The notes under the pieces are model-generated. The model worked only from the letters and a program-made list of their open reading frames with translations, was not told where the DNA came from and searched no databases. Shown in pieces: positions 44,729-55,575 of a DNA stretch of 64,000 nt (its first letter is position 1; every line of letters starts with the position of its first letter). The stretch comes from Parerythrobacter lutipelagi (GTDB lineage Bacteria > Pseudomonadota > Alphaproteobacteria > Sphingomonadales > Sphingomonadaceae): assembly GCF_005434975.1 (NCBI RefSeq), contig NZ_SKCJ01000001.1:1638331-1702330 (forward strand), in the 5' to 3' direction. Made by a program: the position numbers and the translations under genes.

Positions 44729-45193
44729 CTGACAGCATTGGCTAGCGGCCGCTTTGCGCCCTCGTTTCGGTCGTTTGGCTCGTTAAAGTTTGGCCACAAA
44801 TGCTGCCGTTCCGCGCGCCGCATTATTCGACGACAAGAGCATCAGTCACCGAGCATCGTGACAAATGTCATCGAAAACAGGATTCCGTGTCAGGAACGGT
44901 GAGATTCTCACCCATGATGACAAACCGGCCTATCACTAGACGTTCACTATGAGCTATTTGCGCAATTGGCGGGAATTCCGCTTATTTTTGGCCGCAAAGC
45001 AATTGTGGCAAATTCGCAGCTTCGCCACGTTCCCTCGTGCTTTTCCCGTCTCTCGCTCTTGGTATCTCGTCTAAATGCCCAAGCGCCGCTGAAGATCAGT
45101 CTGGAGCAGTCACCTAAGCACGTCGTTCGCGGATTGAGGCAGCGCAATGCACGTTCGCCAAGAGGCAGCGCTCTCTTCACCTCATTACAGTGT
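44729..45193. other. 465-nt intergenic region after traI
   Basis: No gene that I can support. Overlapping short open frames on both strands (around 44947-45289) have no family features or ribosome sites. The sequence is more AT-rich than the flanking backbone and marks the junction between transfer genes and the second cargo region. Confidence 0.5.
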
Positions 45194-45925
45194 TCAATTC
45201 TCGGCATCGTCCGCGGGATACAATGCGCTCCAGCGGTCGCGTATCTGCTCAATTCCCGCGTTCACAAGCGGACCAAGGAAATCGGCTGATCTGTTCACAA
45301 TGCCTTCAGCGACTTGGTCGGCTGCCTCGCCAATGACCTTACTTCCGAGGGTTTTCAGCGCGCCTTTGACGACTGCTTTGACACTGTTGTCGGGTGCCCC
45401 GGCATCGACCAACGCGGCTTTGATCGCCTGATGTTGATCGTCTGGGATAATGCTCAGCATGAGGTCCGTCACAGCGCTGAGCGGCGCCCTGACCAGCGAA
45501 GAGTTGAAGGAAGTGTCGGAAAAATGTCCAACCTCGCGGATCCGTTGTCGCATGTGCGCAATGGTCAACGGATTCTCGATCTCCATCACGAAATAGTCGC
45601 CGTCCTTTGCAAATTTTGTCTCAATAAGTGCCTGTTTAACGAGGTCATCCAATCGCGCGCGGTCGCTCCCATGTCGGCGAATTTCCAGGTCAAAGATCAG
45701 TTGTGAAGCCTTGGTCCTCGTGACCTTCAGGTCCGTCATCAGGCTGTAGATCGTAGCCTCGGTCTGAAGGATACCGAGATTGCGCAAAAGATCAAACACC
45801 CCGAGTTCTATCTCCCTTTTGGGCAAGGCTCCGAACGCTGGTGCCATAAAGTTTTGCAGAAACGCTATAGTTTCGGCCCGAAGGTCGGCTTCATCGACAT
45901 CAGCTAGCGCGCCTTCAATATCCAT
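45194..45925 (-). CDS. Hypothetical protein at the left edge of the defence-like region
   Basis: 243-residue protein with a GGAGTGCACAA ribosome site. A first half carries a winged-helix-like stretch (LRNLGILQTEATIYSLMTDL, KVTRTKASQLIFDLEIRRHG). The second half has a hydrophobic/glycine-rich helical segment (AVVKGALKTLGSKVIGEAAD). No catalytic motif seen. It is divergent from the sigma-like operon. Regulator or effector cannot be decided. Confidence 0.65.
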   Translation of the reverse strand: MDIEGALADVDEADLRAETIAFLQNFMAPAFGALPKREIELGVFDLLRNLGILQTEATIYSLMTDLKVTRTKASQLIFDLEIRRHGSDRARLDDLVKQALIETKFAKDGDYFVMEIENPLTIAHMRQRIREVGHFSDTSFNSSLVRAPLSAVTDLMLSIIPDDQHQAIKAALVDAGAPDNSVKAVVKGALKTLGSKVIGEAADQVAEGIVNRSADFLGPLVNAGIEQIRDRWSALYPADDAEN

Positions 45926-46430
45926 TTGTGCACTCCATTAGATTTCGTCTCGCTACAGACGCATTATTCGGATTTTCTAGCAACTCTTCGTTTCTCTCAC
46001 TAGCTATAGGTAGTACGCAATGAAGTCGATGAAAGCGAAAGCCGTCGCGCGCGGGATGGCGAAGACAAAAGGAGCAAAAATGTGTCGAAGCTTGAGCGCA
46101 GGCCGAATGCTTCGATCAAACAGGGGAAAAGATGTTCGGCTCATCCACACCGCCGACTGGTAATAAGGAAAGCCTCATGCTCACTGAAGCTGCGGAGCGA
46201 ATGCAGGTAATACTCTTCACCTGTCGTGAACGATCTTTCCGTCATCCTGGCGGCACGCACATCGCAAGCGGATACAAGAAGGCGCTCGGCCCCTTGTAAC
46301 AGAAAGGTCAGGGTTGAGAGCAGGAAGTGAACTGGATGAGTGGGGCAGAAAAATTTTATCCAACGGTTCCGCAATGCGCAAACCACTCAGACTTAGATCC
46401 CAGTAAATCCATGCATGACCGGAGGCGGCC
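45926..46430. other. 505-nt divergent intergenic region with one doubtful small frame
   Basis: Contains the promoters for the hypothetical gene to the left and the sigma-like operon to the right. A 55-codon frame at 46132-46299 (MFGSSTPPTGNKESLMLTEA...) has CAGGGGAAAAG before its ATG and could be a small gene or a relic, but shows no recognisable family. Nothing else was recognised. Confidence 0.4.
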
Positions 46431-47225
46431 TTGTCACAACAGAGTACGGTCAATTTAGACGAGGCGAGAGGATCGTCGGATCCACCTCCACTTAATCACT
46501 ATTCCAGAACCGAGCGCGTGAAACGCGACATTCAGGAGTGCCTTCTTCTAAGCGGCACGGCACTGATCGAGAAGTTCGCACAAACCGATCACAAGGCTCC
46601 AAATTACCGCACGAGCGAGGCCCTTGTTTTCTTCGTGCGACGCGCCATTCGGCATTCTGATGACCGTGAAATCGAAATGCTTTTCGATACATTCAAAGCC
46701 CGTTGCTTCAGGGCGGTGGCTGGTAAGGCGAAGGGTTTCAGCGAAGAAGATCGGCTGGATATCCTCAGCGCTGTTCTCGAAAAGGTCACGCAGCATCTTT
46801 TCGCAGACGGCAAGGCAGCAGACTACGCGGAATCTCGTTTTGGAGATTACATTCAACGCCGCGTGTTGACAGCAATTACCAATTTCAAACGCGACCAGCA
46901 GAAGGATGCGCTGCTCGACGATTTTACAGAAGATAGCGAGGAATTCGCTGAGGCGGTGCGTGCAAAGCAAGGCCAAGCAAGGCTCTCGCCCGAAGACCTT
47001 ATTCTAATGCATGACGCATTGAATTCTTTGCCACCGCACTTTCGCGAAGCTTACATCTTGCGGCACTACGCTGGCTGGCGCGTCGGCGACGAGCGCAAGC
47101 CGGAAGTCGCCGAGACCGAGTTAACTCTGATGGAGTATTACAAGATCGGTCGGCGCGCGATGCACAAGCGGCTCGCGAAGGCGCAAGAACTTCTCGATCA
47201 ATATTGTAGGAAGGACCCCGCATGA
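46431..47225 (+). CDS. Sigma-70-like (ECF-type) protein
   Basis: 264-residue cytoplasmic protein with a sigma-factor-like plan. A region-2-like helical block (EIEMLFDTFKARCFRAVAGK, DYIQRRVLTAITNFKRD) and a region-4-like end (LPPHFREAYILRHYAGWRVG, YYKIGRRAMHKRLAKAQELL) in which an unusual insertion separates the two halves of the HTH. An extra N-terminal 60 residues precede region 2. The start is TTG behind GGAGG. Its stop overlaps the next gene by 4 nt. It could direct transcription of its own locus; it could also be a non-sigma DNA-binding relative. Confidence 0.65.
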   Translation: MSQQSTVNLDEARGSSDPPPLNHYSRTERVKRDIQECLLLSGTALIEKFAQTDHKAPNYRTSEALVFFVRRAIRHSDDREIEMLFDTFKARCFRAVAGKAKGFSEEDRLDILSAVLEKVTQHLFADGKAADYAESRFGDYIQRRVLTAITNFKRDQQKDALLDDFTEDSEEFAEAVRAKQGQARLSPEDLILMHDALNSLPPHFREAYILRHYAGWRVGDERKPEVAETELTLMEYYKIGRRAMHKRLAKAQELLDQYCRKDPA

Positions 47226-47869
47226 CCGACGCAACTCCTCTACCGTTGGATGAGGTGCTGGACATGCTGCTCGACGAATTTGAAACGCCGAGCGGTGAGG
47301 CCATCGCCGCATTCTCGAAACAGTACCCGCACTACAGGACCGATTTTCTGCGGTTTGCCGCCGCGTGGGCCGAAGAGGAGGCACTTGCCCCGCCTCCGCC
47401 GCTTAGCAAGGAAAGCGAGGAACGACTCGATGCACGAGCGCAAAGCGCTCTGCAAAACGCGCTCTATGCGCGCTCGCAAGAGGACGCCAGAGGTACCGGC
47501 GAGGTGGCTCAAGGCAACGCAAACGCTGCGGGCGCTAACCTTGCGAGACTAGCTCGCTCTGCTGGAATATCGTTGCACGATGTAGCGCGAGAGACGAGGA
47601 TTCCGTTGTCTTTCATGTCGCAGCTCAACGCGAGGAATTTCATTCCTGAGACAATTCCCGGTCACCTCGCGAGCAGATTGGCAAGATCGCTCAAGGTCGG
47701 AGCCGATCAAATTCGGGCTTCCTGGACCGGTCCACCAGTCATGAAGAGAACCATGTCATACATGGCGAAAGGCAAGCCTGAGAGCGGACCGCAGCGCGAT
47801 TTTGTTGATGCGGTCCGCCAAAGCAATTTGCCGGACGAAGACAAAGCCGCCCTGTTGATGGAGGACTGA
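47222..47869 (+). CDS. Xre-like regulator, likely partner of the ImmA/IrrE protease
   Basis: 215-residue protein. An acidic helical N-terminus (LDEVLDMLLDEFETPSGEAI) is followed from about residue 105 by a helix-turn-helix (LARLARSAGISLHDVARETR, IPLSFMSQL), then a C-terminal tail (DFVDAVRQSNLPDEDKAALL). ImmA/IrrE proteases usually cut or inhibit an Xre-type repressor encoded next to them, and the following gene carries such a protease domain with no gap between them. The N-terminus also recalls anti-sigma-type pairing with the upstream sigma-like protein. Both roles are inferences. Confidence 0.65.
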   Translation: MTDATPLPLDEVLDMLLDEFETPSGEAIAAFSKQYPHYRTDFLRFAAAWAEEEALAPPPPLSKESEERLDARAQSALQNALYARSQEDARGTGEVAQGNANAAGANLARLARSAGISLHDVARETRIPLSFMSQLNARNFIPETIPGHLASRLARSLKVGADQIRASWTGPPVMKRTMSYMAKGKPESGPQRDFVDAVRQSNLPDEDKAALLMED

Positions 47870-50800
47870 GTGGAATTGTTTGCCGCCGCCCGCGCTCTGG
47901 CGCTGGAAAAGCGTCAGGCCGCGGTTGAAGGTTGCCGCGAAAATGAAGGTACACGGCGTCTTTTGGAATCCGCTACCCGCGATGCCGATCTGCACCTTTG
48001 CGCTGTCAATGATGATGACGGCTGTCTGAGGGGAGCAGAAGCGGTACTTGATCGCGATCTCGATACGATTTTCTACAAGTCTAGCACGCCGCGTCCGCTT
48101 GCCCATTTCCAGATTGCGCACGAGCTGGGGCATTTCTGGCTCGACGGCGAAACTTCCGATTGCGAAGCATCTTCTTTCAGTCACACGGCAGGAGACCTCG
48201 CCGATCTCGGTGCTGCGCGGGTGGACAGCTACAGCCCGAAGGAACGCCGCGAAGCGCAGGCGAATGTATTCGCGCGCGAGATGCTTCTCCCCACAGAAAT
48301 CGCAGCCAACAAGTTCGTCGAGGAGGGGTGGACTCCCGACGAACTCGCCGTCAACTTCGAGGTGCCGCTAGCCTTGGTATTCGCGCAGCTTTTGCGCGGC
48401 ACGCTTTTGCCAGCTCCTGAGCCTTTGATCGAAGCTCGAGATGATCGGCCGCAACCTCCGCTCGACGATTCACAAAAGGAAGCTGCCGAGGTTCCTACAG
48501 GACCGCTTCTGCTAGAGGCGGGACCGGGAACGGGTAAGACCCGCACCCTCGTCGCGCGAATCGAGCACTTGCTCGCCGAGGGCGTTGCCGCCAGCAATAT
48601 GTTGGTCCTCACCTATTCCAACAAAGCTGCAGAAGAGCTGCGCGAACGAGTGCAGCGGGCCGCGACGGAAGCGGCAACGCAAATGTGGTCAGGGACATTC
48701 CATGCTTTTGGACTGGAACTACTACGCAAATACGGTCACCTGATCGGCCTGCCTGCCGCTCCCAAGCTGGCCGACCTCAATGAATCGATCGCGCTGCTCG
48801 AGAAGCTGTTGCCCGAGCTTCCTCTCGATCACTATCTCGTTCTGCACCAGCCCAGCGAAGGGCTGGTGCATATTCTGAAAGCTATCTCGCGGGCGAAGGA
48901 TGAACTGGTTGGTCCACGGCGCTATCGCGAGCTTTGCGAGACGATGCCTTCTTCGACTGACGATGACCTGCGCGCGCGTGAGCGGGCGCTTGAGGTCGCC
49001 GCGATCTATTTTGCCTATGAAAAAGCCTTGCGCGAAACTGGTCGGCTCGATTTCGGGGACCTGATCATGCGATCGGTCGAACTTCTCGACGCGCATCCCG
49101 AGATTGCAGCCGAACTGAACGAAGAGCGTCCACATATACTCGTGGACGAGTTCCAGGACGTCAATCGGGCGAGTTCGGTGTTGCTGGAGCGGATCGCGGG
49201 TAATGCAAGGGGTCTGTGGGTGGTGGGGGACGCCCGCCAATCGATCTATCGGTTCAGGGGTGCTTCGCCCGACAATATTCTTTCTTTCCCGAACCAATTC
49301 AATGGCGCCAACCAGTTGGCGCTCGCAGTGAATTACCGCTCGCGCGAGCCCATCGTCAAAGTCTTCGCCGAATTCGGGACCCAGATGTCGGCGTCAGGCT
49401 CAACCCCATGCGACTGGGATGCAAACAAGGGCGAAGGCGAGCCCCTCGCATTTCATATTGCCAATTCGCTTGAAAGCGAAGCGCTGGGCCTGGCGCAGGC
49501 AATGAGGCGCACGCGCAAGGAAGGCTTCGCATACCGTGATCAAGCCGTCTTGTGCCGCTCGCACACCCAGCTTGCGCGTTATGCCGCTGTACTGGAGAGT
49601 GAGGGCATACCGGTCCTTTATCTCGGCGACATCTTCGAGCGAGACGAGGTGCGCGACTTGCTCGCTATGTTGTCGCTGGTGGGCGAATCCACCTCGAGTG
49701 GCCTGGTGCGCCTGTCCGAATTTGCCGATTACGCGCTCGACCTCGATGATCTGCGCGTTCTGCTTGACCGCCAGATTGAATCGCCGAATTCTGCCTTCGA
49801 GGCGCTCGTCGAAGCCGACAGCTCGATGCTGTCGGAGAGCGGGCGGCAAAGTCTGACGCGCTTGCGCGACGAGTTGGGCGGGATCGATCGGCACAAGTCT
49901 GCCGCCCGGGCGCTCAAGGAATTCCTGTTCGTTCGCAGTCGCTGGCTTAGACCGCTTCTTCTCGACGACACCGTTCAGGGCGCTCAAAAACGGCTCGCCA
50001 TCTATCAGCTCCTCCAGGCGGCCGACGCATTCGCCGCAGCCGAGCCCGGTGCCGGCATTGGCCGGTTTCTCGACTGGGTCAGGCGGCTCGAACTGCTCGG
50101 CGAGGAGCGACAGCTGCGCGCGCCGCCTGCAGAAGCTGCGGGAATCGATGCTGTCAGGCTGATGACGGTCCATGCGAGCAAGGGCTTGGAATTTCGGGCC
50201 GTCTATTTGCCGGGGCTGGCCAAGGGCCAGTTTCCGGCGAGCCGCCGCTACGATCCATCCCCTCCCCCGCCGGGCCTTGCTGCGCGAACTCCCGACGAGG
50301 TGCGGCTTGAAGAAGAGGAATGCCTATTCTTTGTGGCTCTGTCGCGGGCGCAGGAGCGGCTTATCTTGTCGCGCGCGACGCATTATGGGACGGCGCGCGG
50401 ACCGTCCGATTTCCTTGGTACGATCGCAGGGCGTTTGCCCCGCGTGCCCGACGGCGCACCGGATTGGGTCGCCGCGCACGATGACCCCGAGCTTCCGCAA
50501 TGCACGACCGGATGCGAGCGCAGGCTGGACAGCCATAGGGCCGAGGACTTGGACCAGTATCTCCTGTGTCCGCGCGCCTATCTTTATCAGCGTGTCCTCG
50601 GGCTTAGCGGCGGACGAGAAGACGAGGGCTATGTCCGGTTTCACCGCGCGGCATATTCAGTAATCCGGGAGCTCGATACTCTTGCCGAGGAGCCTTCGCC
50701 GCTCGATGCGGCACGCGTGGCGCTGGCAGAGGCCTGGGATAAGATCGGCCCCAGGGGCCATCCCTTCGAAGCAATCTATCGTCGTCAGGCGGAACTGGTA

Positions 50801-51211
50801 ACCGAGCGTGCGGTCACGCGTTGGCTCAAGGCCGGAGGCCGACCCGAACCGTTCGAACAGCCCGTCGGCGATAGCATGGTCCAGATCACCCCCGATATGA
50901 TCGATCGCTCGAAGGGTAGTGTCGAACTCATCCGGCTTCGGACCGGCCGTGCGCCGAAGCGGCCGCCCGACAACGACATTTTTGCGCTCTATCATTGCGC
51001 GTCTGCTGCGCACGATGGCGGGAGCGTCAGCGCGCATTACCTGGGGTGCGACACCAAGCTCGGCGTTCCGATGACCGAGCGGGTCATCGCCAACCGATTG
51101 GAGAAATACCGCAAGGCAATCGATGGGATCGCTGCGGGACACTATCCGCCGCAGCCGGACGATCGCATCTGTCCGAGATGCCCGCAATATTTCGTCTGCC
51201 CCAGCTTGTAG
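47870..51211 (+). CDS. ImmA/IrrE peptidase - UvrD helicase - PD-(D/E)XK-like fusion
   Basis: 1113-residue multidomain protein. Residues 1-200: zinc peptidase of the ImmA/IrrE type with HELGH (about 84-88) and a downstream EAQANVFAREMLLP. Residues about 205-830: a superfamily 1 helicase with Walker A EAGPGTGKTRTL, GTFHAFGLELL, DEFQDVNRA, GDARQSIYRFRGA, TVHASKGLEF and VALSRAQERLIL. The C-terminus has an AddB/Cas4-like nuclease fold with one Cys in YLLCPRAYLYQ and three in ICPRCPQYFVC, the Fe-S pattern, but the catalytic D-Y-K-T-G site reads R-L-R-T-G (in ELIRLRTG), so cleavage is doubtful. The GTG follows GGAGG directly after the previous stop. It resembles a damage- or phage-sensing defence protein. 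Confidence 0.85.
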   Translation: MELFAAARALALEKRQAAVEGCRENEGTRRLLESATRDADLHLCAVNDDDGCLRGAEAVLDRDLDTIFYKSSTPRPLAHFQIAHELGHFWLDGETSDCEASSFSHTAGDLADLGAARVDSYSPKERREAQANVFAREMLLPTEIAANKFVEEGWTPDELAVNFEVPLALVFAQLLRGTLLPAPEPLIEARDDRPQPPLDDSQKEAAEVPTGPLLLEAGPGTGKTRTLVARIEHLLAEGVAASNMLVLTYSNKAAEELRERVQRAATEAATQMWSGTFHAFGLELLRKYGHLIGLPAAPKLADLNESIALLEKLLPELPLDHYLVLHQPSEGLVHILKAISRAKDELVGPRRYRELCETMPSSTDDDLRARERALEVAAIYFAYEKALRETGRLDFGDLIMRSVELLDAHPEIAAELNEERPHILVDEFQDVNRASSVLLERIAGNARGLWVVGDARQSIYRFRGASPDNILSFPNQFNGANQLALAVNYRSREPIVKVFAEFGTQMSASGSTPCDWDANKGEGEPLAFHIANSLESEALGLAQAMRRTRKEGFAYRDQAVLCRSHTQLARYAAVLESEGIPVLYLGDIFERDEVRDLLAMLSLVGESTSSGLVRLSEFADYALDLDDLRVLLDRQIESPNSAFEALVEADSSMLSESGRQSLTRLRDELGGIDRHKSAARALKEFLFVRSRWLRPLLLDDTVQGAQKRLAIYQLLQAADAFAAAEPGAGIGRFLDWVRRLELLGEERQLRAPPAEAAGIDAVRLMTVHASKGLEFRAVYLPGLAKGQFPASRRYDPSPPPPGLAARTPDEVRLEEEECLFFVALSRAQERLILSRATHYGTARGPSDFLGTIAGRLPRVPDGAPDWVAAHDDPELPQCTTGCERRLDSHRAEDLDQYLLCPRAYLYQRVLGLSGGREDEGYVRFHRAAYSVIRELDTLAEEPSPLDAARVALAEAWDKIGPRGHPFEAIYRRQAELVTERAVTRWLKAGGRPEPFEQPVGDSMVQITPDMIDRSKGSVELIRLRTGRAPKRPPDNDIFALYHCASAAHDGGSVSAHYLGCDTKLGVPMTERVIANRLEKYRKAIDGIAAGHYPPQPDDRICPRCPQYFVCPSL

Positions 51212-51231
51212 TAGGTTCCGCAAACGCGCCT

Positions 51232-51256
51232 TCCGCCGGACTTATCCGGTGAGCGG
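51232..51256 (+). promoter_or_regulatory. Hairpin and repeated TCCGG motifs before the Ubl operon
   Basis: TCCGC-CGGA pairs with TCCGG-GCGGA (short bulge), and further TCCGGA copies follow at 51262-51267 and 51271-51276 within the 89-nt gap between the helicase fusion and the Ubl gene. It has no T-tract, so it does not look like a terminator; it may be a regulatory element or a processing site in one long transcript. Confidence 0.35.
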
Positions 51257-51300
51257 AAAAATCCGGATGGTCCGGAGGATCCGCAAAAGGAGGCATTGCC

Positions 51301-52751
<1,451 letters not shown>

Positions 52752-52753
52752 TC

Positions 52754-54100
52754 ATGTCTTTCATCGACACCGCGACCATCGGAGACCAACTGCATCGGCT
52801 GGCCAAGCTGACGCTCGATACCGGGGAAGCGACGACTATCGAAGAAGCGATGAGAATGCTGGAAGGCTATTCGTTGCATGTGGATGTCGATCCCTGGACG
52901 ATGGAAAGCGCGGCGGGACAGGCTGCTTTGGCGACAGCGGTCAATGCGGCGCGACGGTCGTTTCTTGGTGGGGTCACCGTCAGCGGGGTTCCCGATGTCA
53001 CATTGTGCGTGCCGGTGAACGGCGAAACACGACTGCGGGAGCTTGTCGAGGAACTCGGCGGGCACTGCGTAAATGCGGTCAGACCTGCGGCAAGTCACAT
53101 GGCGATCGGTCGGCGGGCGAATGGATTGCGTGCGACGATGGATGGCTGGGTGGCCGGCTGCTGTGTCGAGGGAGCCGATTGCACCGACCGCCCGGAAGAA
53201 GCTTTCGTCCTGACCGGAATTGCGGCCGCCGGCCTCACCGTCGCCGAATGCTTTCAGCTCGTTCGCAAAAGCAATCCCGCCGCTGGACGGCGGCGGATCG
53301 CGCTTTCTCTTTGGCGGCCCGATCTCCCGGTGGACGATCCGCGGGCGCGGGGCGAGCGCCCCTCTCTTCTGCCGTCTTCGGCGTGGCTCATCGGCTTGGG
53401 AAATCTCGGGCAGGCTTACCTGTGGGCGCTGGGATGGCTACCCTACGCCGATCCGTCCGGCTGTTCGTTGACCTTGCAGGATTTCGACAAGCTGGCGGGA
53501 TCGAATGACAGTACCTCGCTTCTAACGGATTTGTCGATGGTGGGGCGCCATAAGAGCCGCGCGATGGCCGATTGGGCCGAAGCCAGGGGCTTCTCGACAA
53601 CGATCGTCGAAAGGCGGTTCAATAGTGAATTGAAGGTCAACGGGGAAGATCCTCCCGTAGCGCTGTGCGGAGTGGATAATGCGCTGGCACGCTCGGCGCT
53701 CGAAGATGCGGGGTTCTGTCGGGTTTTCGAAGCTGGGTTAGGCAATGGCATCTCGGATTATCTCGCATTGCGCCTGCACAGCTTCCCGGGGCCAAAGGCT
53801 GCGCGACAACTGTGGAGCGGCGAAGAGGCAGCCAAACTCGATGTGCTCAACCGGCCTGCCTATCGTAACCTGGAAGACCGCGGCGCAGACCGGTGCGGGC
53901 TCGTCCAGCTGGCTGGTCGAACAGTAGGTGCGCCGTTTGTTGGGGCATTGGCAGGGGCGCTTGTAGTCGCAGAACTGGTAAAGCTTGCCAATGGCGGTCC
54001 AAATACCGCGCTGCTCGATCTTCATCTGCGCAGTCCCGGCCAACTTGCTGCATTTGCCCAGGGCCCCAAATTCGCGTTCAATCCTGGCGCCGTGGGATAG
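52754..54100 (+). CDS. E1-like (ThiF-fold) Ubl-activating enzyme (BilC-like)
   Basis: 448-residue protein. An N-terminal domain of about 200 residues, probably for E2 or Ubl binding, is followed by the ThiF adenylation domain: nucleotide loop WLIGLGNLGQA (214-219), acidic motif LQDFDKLAGSNDSTSL (Asp243/Asp245), and GRHKS. The likely catalytic cysteine is Cys381 in DRCGLVQLAGRTVGAPFVGA. It starts 2 nt after the JAMM stop. It would adenylate the C-terminal glycine of the tandem Ubl and form a thioester. With the three preceding genes it makes a complete conjugation-deconjugation cassette. Confidence 0.88.
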   Translation: MSFIDTATIGDQLHRLAKLTLDTGEATTIEEAMRMLEGYSLHVDVDPWTMESAAGQAALATAVNAARRSFLGGVTVSGVPDVTLCVPVNGETRLRELVEELGGHCVNAVRPAASHMAIGRRANGLRATMDGWVAGCCVEGADCTDRPEEAFVLTGIAAAGLTVAECFQLVRKSNPAAGRRRIALSLWRPDLPVDDPRARGERPSLLPSSAWLIGLGNLGQAYLWALGWLPYADPSGCSLTLQDFDKLAGSNDSTSLLTDLSMVGRHKSRAMADWAEARGFSTTIVERRFNSELKVNGEDPPVALCGVDNALARSALEDAGFCRVFEAGLGNGISDYLALRLHSFPGPKAARQLWSGEEAAKLDVLNRPAYRNLEDRGADRCGLVQLAGRTVGAPFVGALAGALVVAELVKLANGGPNTALLDLHLRSPGQLAAFAQGPKFAFNPGAVG

Positions 54101-54285
54101 ATTGCCGGAGGAATTGAGCAGACGGTACATCTCCAATAGTTTTGGCCCCTCGCGCGAAATGCATGCCTAGTGGGGCCCGCTGGATAGGACCTGACCGTCC
54201 GCGATCGGGTCGCAAGGCGAAAGTCCGCTTTCCGCGCATTGTCGGCCAGAACCGGACTATCCGCTTACGGCCCAGAAAGCGCCAT

Positions 54286-55494
54286 TCAAGCTTCGATATG
54301 GGTCCGAATTACCGGGAAGATTTCAGCGGCGAACTTCGATCCTGAAAAGACACCGTAGTGCCCGACCCCTTCCTGGATGTGGTTGTGCTTATGCTTCGCC
54401 GGGATCCCCGAGAAAATATGGTGTGCCGCTTCTGTCTGGCCTGGGGGGCAAAGGTGGTCGTTTGCGCCCTCCACGGTCAGAACACGCATCCCTTCGACGG
54501 AAGCAAAGTCCACCTTCTCTCCGCGGTATTCCATCAGTCCGCGCGGGATATGATGCTCCATGAAGACCTTGCGCAGGCTCTCGATGTAGAACTCTTCGGT
54601 CATGTCGAGCACCGCAAAGTACTCGTCATAGAAGCTGCGGAACTTGTCGGTGGCTTCCTCCTCGCCCCTGATCGAGTTCTTGGCGAACTGGGCGTACTGG
54701 CGGAAATGGGGTTTGGGATTGAGGCCGATAAAACCAGTCAGCTGGTAGAACCCCGGATACACCCGCCTGCCGCTTCCGGGATAGCCCGGGGGAACCTTGT
54801 GGATGTTGTTCAACTCGAACAGCTTCAACGGCAGCTTGTTACTCAGCTTGTTGATCTTGCCCGGATTGATGCGCGTATCGACCGGCCCGCCCATGAGCGT
54901 AATGGTTGGAGGAACGAGTTCGGGATTGCGCTTGGCGAGGATCGCAGCGGCGACCATGGCGGGCGGGGCGGCCTGGCAGGTTGCGACAAGATGCGTGCCC
55001 GGGCCCATTGCCTCGATGAAGGCGATGAGGTGATCGACGTACTCGTCGAAGCCGAACTCGCCTTCTGACAAGGGAACGTCGCGGGCGTTTTTCCAGTCCG
55101 TGATGTGCGTGTCGAAATACTGGGCGAACGCCGTAATCGTCCCCTGGAGCAATGTCGCGTGATGTCCTGACAGCGCTGCTGCGATCAGGACCTTCTGCTT
55201 TTCGCGCCCGTCGGGAGCGCTGAAGCGCAACAGATCGGCAAAGGGCTGGGTCGCCACGACTTCGGGCTCGATAAGCACGTCGACATCGCCGAGATGGTCG
55301 CGGACCTCGTACTTTGGCTTTCCGTAGTCTTTCAGTTGCCGGTGCGGGAGTTCGAACAGCGTTGCCATGGTCCGCATGGTCAGGCTGGAGCGCAAAGGGT
55401 TGAGTTCGCTGCGCGCCATTTGCGTGCCGACCTCCAGCCAGGCTGCCAATGGGCGTGTCGCAAGGCGCGTGGCCTCGTGCGCGAAATAGATCAA
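54286..55494 (-). CDS. phaZ: Intracellular polyhydroxyalkanoate depolymerase PhaZ
   Basis: 402-residue cytoplasmic enzyme that degrades native PHA granules. The N-terminus MIYFAHEATRLATRPLAAW matches the family start, and the catalytic cysteine replaces the lipase serine in HLVATCQAAPP. The later acid and histidine are in VEGANDHLCPPGQTEAAH and QEGVGHYGVFSG. The start is TTG behind GGGGTGA. It is 81 nt below phaC and convergent with the E1 gene. Length is normal for the family (about 400-420). Confidence 0.92.
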   Translation of the reverse strand: MIYFAHEATRLATRPLAAWLEVGTQMARSELNPLRSSLTMRTMATLFELPHRQLKDYGKPKYEVRDHLGDVDVLIEPEVVATQPFADLLRFSAPDGREKQKVLIAAALSGHHATLLQGTITAFAQYFDTHITDWKNARDVPLSEGEFGFDEYVDHLIAFIEAMGPGTHLVATCQAAPPAMVAAAILAKRNPELVPPTITLMGGPVDTRINPGKINKLSNKLPLKLFELNNIHKVPPGYPGSGRRVYPGFYQLTGFIGLNPKPHFRQYAQFAKNSIRGEEEATDKFRSFYDEYFAVLDMTEEFYIESLRKVFMEHHIPRGLMEYRGEKVDFASVEGMRVLTVEGANDHLCPPGQTEAAHHIFSGIPAKHKHNHIQEGVGHYGVFSGSKFAAEIFPVIRTHIEA

Positions 55495-55575
55495 AAGTCA
55501 CCCCGTTTTTGCGCGATATTACGGTCGATAAGGCCAAGCGGTAACGTATGTGGTTCAGATAGCAAGTTTGCTTTA

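Noticed and set aside
44947..45289. Opposed open frames of about 100 codons after traI
   Set aside because: No ribosome site, no recognisable motif, odd composition, and they overlap each other on opposite strands.
54101..54285. Terminator between the E1 gene and phaZ
   Set aside because: Only weak stems such as GCGAAAG/CTTTCCGC without a T-tract.
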